Shown here: piece after piece, positions 1 to 5,298 of the stretch
How positions within the stretch are numbered: position 1 is the first letter of the stretch
Layout: each line of letters starts with the position of its first letter
Assembly (NCBI GenBank): GCA_964626885.1
Contig: CAZVJA010000212.1
Span: 1-9,108, forward strand
Source of the DNA: CAZVJA01 sp964626885
GTDB lineage: Bacteria; Planctomycetota; Planctomycetia; Planctomycetales; Planctomycetaceae
Direction of reading: 5' to 3'
DNA length: 9,108 nt
Position numbers and translations under genes: made by a program
Notes under the pieces: generated by a model
Told to the model about the DNA's origin: nothing
The model's input: the letters and a program-made list of their open reading frames with translations, nothing else
The model's database searches: none

Positions 1-102
1 ACCACGCACCAGGCTGATGGGGTACCGCTTGTAATTCGGAATGACGTACTTGTCGAACAGCTCGATCGTCTGTTCGCTGCTGAGAGGGGCGGCTGTTTTC
101 AC
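1..102 (-). CDS. argD: Acetylornithine aminotransferase, N-terminal 34 residues only (runs off the left edge)
   Basis: On the minus strand a GTG at 100-102 opens a frame that stays open to base 1. It encodes a helix-like start (SSEQTIELFDKYVIPNY) followed by YKRYPISLVRG. That resembles the N-terminal signature of acetylornithine aminotransferases (N-Y-x-R-Y-P-x-x-L-V-R-G-x-G), PLP enzymes that convert N-acetylglutamate semialdehyde and glutamate to acetylornithine and 2-oxoglutarate. The upstream argB on the same strand supports the call, since ArgB makes the phosphorylated precursor two steps earlier. An in-frame TTG lies eight codons upstream; GTG is preferred because the recognisable family sequence begins shortly after it, but its ribosome site is weak (only AGG about 9 nt upstream). 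No PLP-binding or catalytic part is inside the window, so the call rests on the N-terminal motif and on context. Confidence 0.8.
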   Translation of the reverse strand, partial: MKTAAPLSSEQTIELFDKYVIPNYKRYPISLVRG

Positions 103-145
103 GGGTACATCCTGTCTGTTGGACAACTCACAAACTTCGTCACAT

Positions 146-165
146 CTTCAGATTACTTCAGATTA
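146..165. repeat. Tandem 10-bp duplication CTTCAGATTA x2
   Basis: Two adjacent identical copies of CTTCAGATTA occupy 146-155 and 156-165. They lie about 45 bp upstream of the argD start. This could be a replication-slippage duplication. No known operator was recognised. Confidence 0.75.
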
Positions 166-176
166 CAAGAAACTTT

Positions 177-204
177 GCCACAAGAAGTCGCAAAAGTCAC
201 AAAA
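177..204 (-). repeat. Imperfect inverted repeat, minus-oriented copy (28 bp)
   Basis: Read on the minus strand this element begins TTTTGTGACTTTTGCG and ends CTTGTGGC. It matches the plus-strand element at 325-352 at 23 of 28 positions by direct comparison, in opposite orientation. The two would form a long stem in the argB-argD transcript, with 23 Watson-Crick pairs, two G-U pairs and three mismatches, enclosing about 120 nt. The wording (TTTGTGA, TTTTGCG, TTTGCGGC) resembles degenerate short intergenic repeats I associate from memory with several environmental phyla; I cannot confirm the copy number. Confidence 0.7.
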
Positions 205-324
205 TGCAAACACTCAGGAGCCCATCCGCCACGCACCAGATGGAATTGCGTCGAGAGGAAAAAACATTTCCGCGCATCCTGAATCACAAACTCAGTTTCT
301 CGATGTTTGCCCCTTACTTGCCCC

Positions 325-352
325 TTTTGTGATTTTTGCGCCTCTTTGCGGC
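325..352 (+). repeat. Imperfect inverted repeat, plus-oriented copy (28 bp)
   Basis: This is the partner of the 177-204 element. It begins TTTTGTGATTTTTGCG and ends CTTTGCGGC. The differences from its partner fall at element positions 9, 17, 20, 21 and 25. It lies 43 bp downstream of the argB stop in the direction of argB transcription, immediately after the short TTGCCCCTT direct repeats. Confidence 0.7.
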
Positions 353-395
353 TGCATCCTTCTCACGCATCTCCGGGCGAAAGATATCCAGACAC

Positions 396-1289
396 TCAAA
401 GGACGATTTCGGTTCCTACTCCTTTGTTAGAATAAACCTCCAGCAGCACCGAATGGGGCATGCGAGCATCTACCATATGCACCTTCCCCACGCCCGCTTC
501 CAGGGCTTCCAAGGCCGCTTCCACTTTGGGGACCATCCCGGTTTCAATCACGCCGCTCTGAATCAACTCGCGGCAGCGGTACGCTTGAAGATGGGAAACC
601 ATGGAGCCGGGGTCATTCCGATCGAGAAAAATCCCAGGTACGTCACTCAAGAAGACTAGTTTCACCGCCCCCATCAGACGCGCGATCGCTGCTGCGGCCG
701 TGTCCGCGTTGACGTTCAATTTCTTTCCATTGGCGTCCAGTGCGATCGAAGGGATTACCGGGATTTGTTCTGCCCGACAAACTTCTTCAATCAACGGCCG
801 GTTGAGCTCCACCACCTGGCCGACCCGTCCCAGATCGATCGACTCCCCCTCTTTGCCCGTAAGGGTCAGCTTTTCCCCAATCAGGCAGTTCCGAGTCGCG
901 TAGCTCAGGCCGACGGCTTGTCCGCCCTGACGGCCGATCTCCTCGACCAGCGAGCCGCAGATCTCCTCAGCCAACACCCGCGAAACGATTTCCAGAGTCG
1001 CCTCATCGGTGTAGCGGCGCCCGTTGACGAACCGAGGCTCGATTCCGGCCGCGTTCATCGCCTGATTGATCGATTTTCCGCCGCCGTGGACCAGAATCGG
1101 ACGCATTCCGACCGTTTCCATAAAAACAACGTCAGTCAGGACGCTGCGGACAGCCTCGATTTCTTCGAGAGCGCTCCCTCCGAGCTTGATCACGACGTAC
1201 CGTCCCCGGAACCGGCGGATCCACCCCAGCGCTTCAATCAGAACCTTGGCTTTTCGGATCGCTTCGTCCAACGCGAAAACTCCGGCCAA
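396..1289 (-). CDS. argB: Acetylglutamate kinase
   Basis: This cytoplasmic kinase phosphorylates N-acetyl-L-glutamate with ATP, the second step of arginine synthesis. The 297 residues match the family's usual length and carry its amino-acid-kinase motifs in order: VVIKLGGS (32-39, phosphate-binding Lys35), VHGGG (67-71), the substrate-site segment VNGRRYTD (88-95), NVNADTAAA (192-200), LSDVPGI (214-220), GMVPKV (251-256, Lys255) and a C-terminal GTEIVL. An N-terminal helix before Lys35 (about 8-28) is kept. In characterised members that helix goes with hexamers inhibited by arginine, so feedback control is plausible but inferred. The start is TTG, chosen because GGAGG (1300-1304) lies 10 nt upstream and no ATG is available in this frame near the conserved part. 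The next in-frame TTG, at residue 7, is the alternative. The gene precedes argD on the same strand. Confidence 0.96.
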   Translation of the reverse strand: MAGVFALDEAIRKAKVLIEALGWIRRFRGRYVVIKLGGSALEEIEAVRSVLTDVVFMETVGMRPILVHGGGKSINQAMNAAGIEPRFVNGRRYTDEATLEIVSRVLAEEICGSLVEEIGRQGGQAVGLSYATRNCLIGEKLTLTGKEGESIDLGRVGQVVELNRPLIEEVCRAEQIPVIPSIALDANGKKLNVNADTAAAAIARLMGAVKLVFLSDVPGIFLDRNDPGSMVSHLQAYRCRELIQSGVIETGMVPKVEAALEALEAGVGKVHMVDARMPHSVLLEVYSNKGVGTEIVL

Positions 1290-1299
1290 AACGGAAAAA

Positions 1300-1332
1300 C
1301 CTCCATGTTAGAACCTGTAGCGCCGGTGTCAA
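1300..1332 (-). promoter_or_regulatory. argB ribosome site (GGAGG) and candidate promoter
   Basis: On the minus strand GGAGG (1300-1304) sits 10 nt before the TTG codon and decides the argB start. Just upstream is TTGACA (1327-1332), a 16-nt spacer, then TAACAT (1305-1310), a reasonable sigma-70-like pair. These two readings conflict in part: transcription from this -10 box would begin near 1298, after the GGAGG. Either the promoter match is fortuitous or argB also has a more distal promoter. The ribosome site is the better supported of the two. Confidence 0.45.
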
Positions 1333-1658
1333 TCACCCAACCGGTGTTCGCCGAAACCGGCCTCAAAAGGACCGTCAGGACCGACGCAAATTCCCAGATT
1401 TGGGCCGTTCAAGGGAAGTTTCTCCCCCACCATCCGACCGACTCCCCCGACCGGGGTGTTCGGCCGATGCGGATTGGCCCCTACGCCTGTTTTCACACGA
1501 ACGCATCCCGGTGCTTCAGCTCGCTGAACGCGAATTCGACTATGTTCCTTCCGGTCGATTCCCCGATATCACTGCACAGACACGCGGGCCCCAAGAGCAT
1601 CAACCTTAGAGAGACAGCAAAGTATTTCCGGGAGAGTTCAACTTTGAGTCATTCGCAT
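1333..1658. other. Intergenic region between divergent argB and the orphan gene
   Basis: About 330 bp separate the argB promoter candidate from the next gene. One plus-strand frame stays open right across it and back into argB antisense, but the translation here is Pro/Ser/Asn/Arg-rich and shows no family features. I see no strong hairpin, no recognisable arginine operator and no RNA gene. A ribosome-site-like GGGAG lies at 1630-1634. Confidence 0.5.
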
Positions 1659-2135
1659 ATGCCGGTCAAACATCTGCTCGACCAACTTGAGCAATATAAA
1701 TCTAAACGGAACAATCGCGACCTCCGCCCTGCCTGGGTGACGCGGTTCGTCAATGAGGCCGCCGAGCTCTTCGAGCCGCTGGACGAAATTGGCCGAGTCG
1801 GCTTCGACTGCCAATTCGCCGACGACTGTTGGGAGGTGGCCCTCTATCTCGGCAGCCAGGAACTGGTCGGGGGACGGGAAGACGGCCAGCGGCGGCACAG
1901 CAGCTTCCATTTTGATGTGAACGGGTTGCTCAACCATTTCGACCAGGTGGAGCAACTTCAGTTCGCCGCGTATCACCAAATGCAGGGGGATGAAATCAAG
2001 CTCCCGTGCGGACTGGTCATGATCGACGGCTGGCTCGAGACGAACCGCTTAAAGGTGCGGGTGCATTCTATCCCGCCGGCCGAGATGGGACCGGGGCTGC
2101 GCCGCTACGCCGACGGGCGGTGTGCGACTGTGTGA
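1659..2135 (+). CDS. Conserved hypothetical protein (planctomycete-type orphan, about 158 aa)
   Basis: The translation is acidic, soluble-looking and well formed (MPVKHLLDQLEQY... to ...YADGRCATV). There is no signal peptide or membrane segment. An N-terminal amphipathic helix (about 3-16) is followed by RPAWVTRFVNEAAELFEP (23-40), a region rich in alternating hydrophobics (VGFDCQF..CWEVALYLG, 47-65), then short strands ending with SIPPAEMGPGLRRYADGR (137-154). It looks like a small alpha+beta domain; I assign no function. From memory it resembles an unnamed protein recurrent in Planctomycetota, unverified. The start is uncertain: ATG 1659 has no ribosome site, whereas in-frame TTG at 1644-1646 has GGAG 9 nt upstream and would add five residues. 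The frame also continues open upstream, but those residues are antisense to argB and lack protein character. A terminator hairpin lies about 110 bp downstream. Confidence 0.72.
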   Translation: MPVKHLLDQLEQYKSKRNNRDLRPAWVTRFVNEAAELFEPLDEIGRVGFDCQFADDCWEVALYLGSQELVGGREDGQRRHSSFHFDVNGLLNHFDQVEQLQFAAYHQMQGDEIKLPCGLVMIDGWLETNRLKVRVHSIPPAEMGPGLRRYADGRCATV

Positions 2136-2427
2136 CATCTGGCGACGACAGCCGTCCACGAAAAACAATCATTGCCTCCAGACATCGTGTGATTCTCGTT
2201 GTGGCCCGGTGCTGAGACTTGGGACTCAGACGCCGGATTGTGGAGGTGAAGCCCACGGGGTTGCAGCCCCGTGGGCTTCATGCTTTTTCACGCCGATTCC
2301 GACGCGCGACCGGTGCGACGTACATCCTCCTCTGCTCATGCATTCGTGTGCCACTGGCTCCGCAAGTGCGAGCGCGACAATATAACGTCAGGCAGTTGCG
2401 CAGGCATTGGCACACAAGGGAGGTTCG
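2136..2427. other. Convergent intergenic region
   Basis: These 292 bp lie between two gene ends facing each other (the orphan on plus, the ABC membrane protein on minus). Apart from the perfect hairpin at 2247-2280 I find nothing that supports a gene. Several short open frames on both strands overlap here and lack ribosome sites or family features. Confidence 0.6.
2247..2288 (+). terminator. Intrinsic terminator: perfect 14-bp stem, 6-nt loop, T5
   Basis: TGAAGCCCACGGGG (2247-2260) pairs perfectly with CCCCGTGGGCTTCA (2267-2280) around the loop TTGCAG. Five T residues follow at 2284-2288. The orientation fits termination of the plus-strand orphan gene. On the minus strand the sequence after the stem has no T-run, so it is probably a poor terminator for the ABC operon, although the stem itself is symmetric. 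A stem of this kind with a TTGCAG loop may also be one copy of a dispersed repeat. Confidence 0.7.
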
Positions 2428-3849
2428 TCACCCCTCAAACTCGAAATTCAACCAGCGGCGGTAGCTCCGCCATGTCAGGAGCAATCCGGTCGCAAAAAGC
2501 CCCGCGAGCAGAATGCGGAAGTTGAGCGCCGAGAGCTTGACCAGTTGGTCATTAACGAAGAGGGGAACGGTCGATAGCGCACTGATCCCCGCGATCGTTC
2601 CCACGAGAAATGCGAAGTGCTTGTGCGGCCAGGCAACCGCTCCGAACAGGACCGGCGTCATGCACAGCGACAGCGGCAGTTGTTGTCGCAATGTCACATG
2701 AACGGGGCCTTGCACCGTACTAACATCGAGCGGGTTCTCTGACATGGCGAACCAAAGAACGAGCACGGGGGCGATGTTGACAAACAGCCAGCATAAGACG
2801 CACGAGGTCGCCAGCGTTGTCCCGATCGCCTGTATGTATTGCTTCCGAGAATAGGGCCGCATCAATTCGTGCTGTAGTTGAGCTCTGTTGCGCGGATGCA
2901 CGAACATCATCATCGGTAGGACGCTCAGCATCAAGTTCATGGGATTGCTGAGCCATTGGTTAGTCCCGGACCATCCAAAAAACAGCCAATACACCCCGTA
3001 CATAAACACCACAACCGTCCCTCCCGCCACTGCGCCCCATAAGCTCCGAGACGCGCCGTGCAGGTGCAGAGCTCGCTGCAATAACGACTCGCTGGTCACG
3101 TCCCTCCGATTGCCGAGCGCGCGGAGATTTCGGGGCATCGGTAACGGAAAGGACCAACCGCCGACCCCTGTCGTCGATCCCTTCCACGTTTCGATCGCGC
3201 GCCACGAGGTTGGAATGCCTCGGGAATACTCCGGCATCTCTTCGTTGAGCCGCGCGACACGCAGCGAGAACGTCATCAAGCAGGCGACAGCCACGATTAG
3301 AAGGACGATAATTGCCCCAGCCGACGGTGTCCACATTGCCTGCCGTCCCAGGTGACGGTCCACGAAGACCGTCAAAGCCGGTGAATACAAGACGAAGAAC
3401 ACCGTCCAGGACCAGCGGAACGTGACCAGCGCCGAGACCGACATCGCCGCGAGTGTCATGGCCATGACGGCCGTGGCAGCTCCGCGAAAGCCCAGACCCC
3501 AATATGTCGCCAGCGGCACGACGATCGCGAAGAGCGCGACAATCACTCCGGCCACCAGGAAATGCGCTCGCACCAGACCGGGGGCCAACTGTGCCGTCGC
3601 TCTGCCAAGCATCTCCTTGAGGTGGGCCCCGAGAATGACCGCCAACAGGCCGAGCAGCCATCCGTATAGGATGAAACGGGGATTCAAGAGCGGAATCGCC
3701 CCGTAAGCAATCCCCATCGACTCCGCGCGAAACGGCCCCTCTAGGATCGCAAAGCTGGCGATCCAGCCGAAGAACAGCACCAAAATCAACACGCTGAACC
3801 ACCGGCGATACGACCCAACCGCGGCGAGATAAGGATGAGGACTATGCAT
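2428..3849 (-). CDS. ABC transporter permease-like polytopic membrane protein
   Basis: A 473-residue, very hydrophobic protein with roughly twelve predicted membrane segments by eye (about 18-36, 58-75, 95-117, 122-143, 145-163, 176-195, 268-291, 303-317, 345-368, 392-407, 410-432, 444-461). A hydrophilic loop of about 70 residues (196-265) divides it into two six-segment halves. I recognise no named family signature. Its role as the membrane part of an ABC exporter is inferred from its position: its ATG overlaps the ATPase stop by 8 bp (ATGCATAG), which implies translational coupling. At this size one chain could provide both transmembrane halves of the transporter. It is the last gene of the gntR-ATPase-permease operon, and its stop faces the orphan gene across a 292-bp gap. 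The substrate cannot be read from the sequence. Confidence 0.8.
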   Translation of the reverse strand: MHSPHPYLAAVGSYRRWFSVLILVLFFGWIASFAILEGPFRAESMGIAYGAIPLLNPRFILYGWLLGLLAVILGAHLKEMLGRATAQLAPGLVRAHFLVAGVIVALFAIVVPLATYWGLGFRGAATAVMAMTLAAMSVSALVTFRWSWTVFFVLYSPALTVFVDRHLGRQAMWTPSAGAIIVLLIVAVACLMTFSLRVARLNEEMPEYSRGIPTSWRAIETWKGSTTGVGGWSFPLPMPRNLRALGNRRDVTSESLLQRALHLHGASRSLWGAVAGGTVVVFMYGVYWLFFGWSGTNQWLSNPMNLMLSVLPMMMFVHPRNRAQLQHELMRPYSRKQYIQAIGTTLATSCVLCWLFVNIAPVLVLWFAMSENPLDVSTVQGPVHVTLRQQLPLSLCMTPVLFGAVAWPHKHFAFLVGTIAGISALSTVPLFVNDQLVKLSALNFRILLAGLFATGLLLTWRSYRRWLNFEFEG

Positions 3850-4720
3850 GGGTCACCTCTAGGAAAATATCCTCCAGGCTCAGGTCTTCCACATCGACGC
3901 TCACCGACCAGCGGCGTTCGATGTTTTCGATCATTTCCTGCGACACGTCCCGCACGCTGGCGAGCGCTTCGCTGCCGTTGCGTTCCATCCGGAGCGCGCA
4001 TGGGACTGCGAATTCCTCCGGGAGCGGCGTTCGCGATGTAATATGCAACCGTTTGATCCGCTCCTTGAGTCGATCGAGATCTTCATACAGCGTGATCTTG
4101 CCGCGCTGCAAAATCGCAATTCGTTCCGCCACCCGTTCAAGATCGGAAGTGATGTGTGTTGAGAAAATCACCGTCCGTTCCGAGCCGACCATTTCGAGCA
4201 AGGTCCGCACGAAACTTCGGCGAGATTCGGGATCGAGGGCGGAAGCCGGCTCATCGAGCACCAGCAGCCGCGGGTCGTGGCCGATGGCGAGCAGAATCGC
4301 CAGCTTCTGTTGCTGGCCGACCGAGAGAGGGCCGACTTTGTCGGAAGGTTTCAGTTCCCATTCTTCCAGTAGCCGATCGACGAGGGGATCGTTCCAGCGG
4401 GGATAGAACGATGCCTGGTAATCGATGATCTGCCGGACACGCATCCAGGGGTACAGAGCCGGCGTCTGCGGGACGTAGCCGATCATCGCTTTGACGTGCC
4501 CGCTCAAGGTCCAAGCCGGCTCGCCGAAGACGCGGGCTTCCCCTTCCTGCGGTTTGAGCAGCCCGAGCGCGCACTTCAGCAGCGTGGTTTTGCCACAGCC
4601 GTTCTTGCCGAGCAGGCCGACGACGGAACCTTCGGGAACCTCGAACGACAATTTGTGGAGGACGAACTTGTTGCCGAAGTATTTGGTGACGTTATCGAGA
4701 GTGAGTACGGACGCGCTCAT
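3842..4720 (-). CDS. ABC transporter ATP-binding protein (YhcG/YtrB-like)
   Basis: A 292-residue cytoplasmic ATPase. Numbered from the chosen start, it shows Walker A GKNGCGKTT (38-46), the Q-loop VPQ (Gln85), signature LSVGQQQK (132-139, with Val in place of the usual second Gly of LSGGQ), Walker B LLVLDEP (152-158, Glu157), the D-loop SALD (160-163) and the switch His189 (FSTH). The segment SFYPRWNDPLVDRLLEEWEL (104-123) is characteristic of the exporter ATPases found beside YtrA/YhcF-type GntR regulators. After the nucleotide-binding domain, about 75 residues form a C-terminal regulatory-looking extension (SLEDIFLEVT near the end). ATG 4720 is chosen because GAGG lies 9 nt upstream. An in-frame ATG eight codons earlier has no such site. 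The gene overlaps the end of gntR by 29 bp and the permease start by 8 bp. Confidence 0.92.
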   Translation of the reverse strand: MSASVLTLDNVTKYFGNKFVLHKLSFEVPEGSVVGLLGKNGCGKTTLLKCALGLLKPQEGEARVFGEPAWTLSGHVKAMIGYVPQTPALYPWMRVRQIIDYQASFYPRWNDPLVDRLLEEWELKPSDKVGPLSVGQQQKLAILLAIGHDPRLLVLDEPASALDPESRRSFVRTLLEMVGSERTVIFSTHITSDLERVAERIAILQRGKITLYEDLDRLKERIKRLHITSRTPLPEEFAVPCALRMERNGSEALASVRDVSQEMIENIERRWSVSVDVEDLSLEDIFLEVTHA

Positions 4721-5114
4721 GATCAAGTTCCTCAAAGGCGGCATTCAACAGGGCACAGACTTCTTCGGGGGAGAGAGCCGCTGCCTTCGCCCCCGCTGCA
4801 AGCTTCTGCACAAGGCGGACAACTTCGGCCCGGCGGTCGCTTTCTTTCGTACGAATGGCAGGCTCCGAAACACGCATTCCCTGCCCGCGGACGAGTTCCA
4901 CCACCCCGTCACGTTCCAGCAGGGAATAGGCTTTCGAGACAGTCATGGGATTGACCGCTAGTTCCGCCGCCACGACTCGAACCGAGGGGAGAAAGTCGCC
5001 GGCAGCCAATCGGCCGGTGGCGATCTGTGCCCGCACCTGATCGATAATCTGGCGGTAGATCGGCACGCCGGAGGTGGGGGCGACATGGAATCGGAATGGG
5101 GCGGTTGGCGTCAT
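4692..5114 (-). CDS. GntR-family transcriptional regulator, YtrA subfamily
   Basis: A 140-residue DNA-binding protein. The N-terminal winged helix-turn-helix runs from about residue 11 to 84: VPIYRQIIDQVRAQIATG (17-34), the recognition region LPSVRVVAAELAVNPMTVSKAY (42-63, with the PSxR and NPxTVxKAY hallmarks of GntR proteins) and the wing LVRGQGMRVS (75-84). Only about 55 residues follow, mostly helical, far shorter than the effector domains of the FadR, HutC or MocR types. That is the defining architecture of the YtrA group, which usually regulates adjacent ABC transporters. It is the first gene of the operon; its end overlaps the ATPase start. An inverted repeat at 5114-5139 touching its start codon is the likely autoregulatory operator. 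There is no ribosome site upstream of the ATG, which fits the leaderless transcript predicted from the promoter position. Confidence 0.93.
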   Translation of the reverse strand: MTPTAPFRFHVAPTSGVPIYRQIIDQVRAQIATGRLAAGDFLPSVRVVAAELAVNPMTVSKAYSLLERDGVVELVRGQGMRVSEPAIRTKESDRRAEVVRLVQKLAAGAKAAALSPEEVCALLNAAFEELDHERVRTHSR

Positions 5115-5139
5115 AGTGTATTATATTATCAATACACTA
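5114..5139. promoter_or_regulatory. Inverted-repeat operator of the gntR-ABC operon
   Basis: TAGTGTATT (5114-5122) and AATACACTA (5131-5139) are exact 9-bp inverted repeats separated by 8 bp. The -10 box of the gntR promoter occupies 5123-5128 in that spacer, and one arm ends at the first base of the gntR start codon. A dimeric GntR protein bound here would block RNA polymerase, so autorepression is the simplest reading. That the neighbouring regulator binds here is inferred from position and symmetry. Confidence 0.8.
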
Positions 5140-5151
5140 CTGTCGCGTCAA
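5123..5151 (-). promoter_or_regulatory. Near-consensus sigma-70 promoter of the gntR-ABC operon
   Basis: On the minus strand TTGACG (5146-5151) is followed by a 17-nt spacer and TAATAT (5123-5128). Each box differs from consensus at one or two positions and the spacing is optimal. Only 8 nt separate the -10 box from the ATG, so the predicted transcript starts 0-3 nt before, or at, the start codon. Confidence 0.78.
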
Positions 5152-5228
5152 GCGGATGAACAAGAAAAATCCAAGCCGACGAAGTGAGGCCTCAGCCGTG
5201 AACCTGCATCGCACCTCTTAGCCGGGGG

Positions 5229-5258
5229 TTGACAGCCTCTACGGGGCGGCATCATCAT
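5229..5258 (+). promoter_or_regulatory. Candidate mgtE promoter
   Basis: A perfect -35 hexamer TTGACA (5229-5234) is followed after 18 nt by CATCAT (5253-5258), which matches the -10 consensus at four of six positions. Transcription would begin near 5265, leaving a leader of about 34 nt that includes the AGGAG ribosome site at 5288-5292. The weak -10 box and the long spacer keep this tentative. No M-box magnesium riboswitch fits in such a short leader, and I see none in the 5140-5298 gap. Confidence 0.35.
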
Positions 5259-5298
5259 CCCGCATCGTGCTCCCTATTTCGGTGAGAAGGAGATCCCC

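Larger units (their letters stand above)
103..395. other. AT-rich argB-argD intergenic gap with repeats
   Basis: This is 293 bp without a credible gene, clearly richer in A+T than its flanks. It contains a 10-bp tandem duplication (146-165), two copies of a 9-bp direct repeat TTGCCCCTT (307-315 and 318-326) and a pair of imperfect 28-bp inverted repeats (177-204 and 325-352). I see no convincing terminator T-run after argB, so read-through from argB into argD is possible. The plus-strand open frame crossing this region has no family resemblance and runs antisense into both argD and argB. Confidence 0.7.

Noticed and set aside
41..430. Plus-strand open frame across argD, the gap and the argB end
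   Set aside because: It is antisense to two conserved genes, has no family features and uses the AT-rich repeat region as coding sequence.
765..1658. Long plus-strand open frame running antisense through argB into the orphan gene (456 codons in all)
   Set aside because: The part before 1659 mirrors argB codons and then crosses a gap with Pro/Ser/Arg-rich, family-free sequence. Only the portion from about 1644-1659 onward has protein character.
2960..3802. Second long minus-strand frame inside the permease gene (280 codons)
   Set aside because: It is the same strand but a shifted frame, Arg/Gly/Asp-rich with no membrane segments. It is a typical GC-rich shadow of the real permease.
4721..4744. 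Upstream ATG (4744) for the ABC ATPase, adding MPPLRNLI
   Set aside because: It has no ribosome site, whereas ATG 4720 has GAGG at good spacing and the family sequence begins there.
5198..5221. Seven-codon GTG mini-frame (MNLHRTS) upstream of mgtE as a Mg2+-sensing leader peptide
   Set aside because: It lies upstream of the best mgtE promoter candidate, has no ribosome site and lacks the Pro-rich or acidic run typical of such leaders.
5140..5298. M-box magnesium riboswitch before mgtE
   Set aside because: The gap is too short and shows neither the expected multi-helix pattern nor a terminator hairpin before the start codon.
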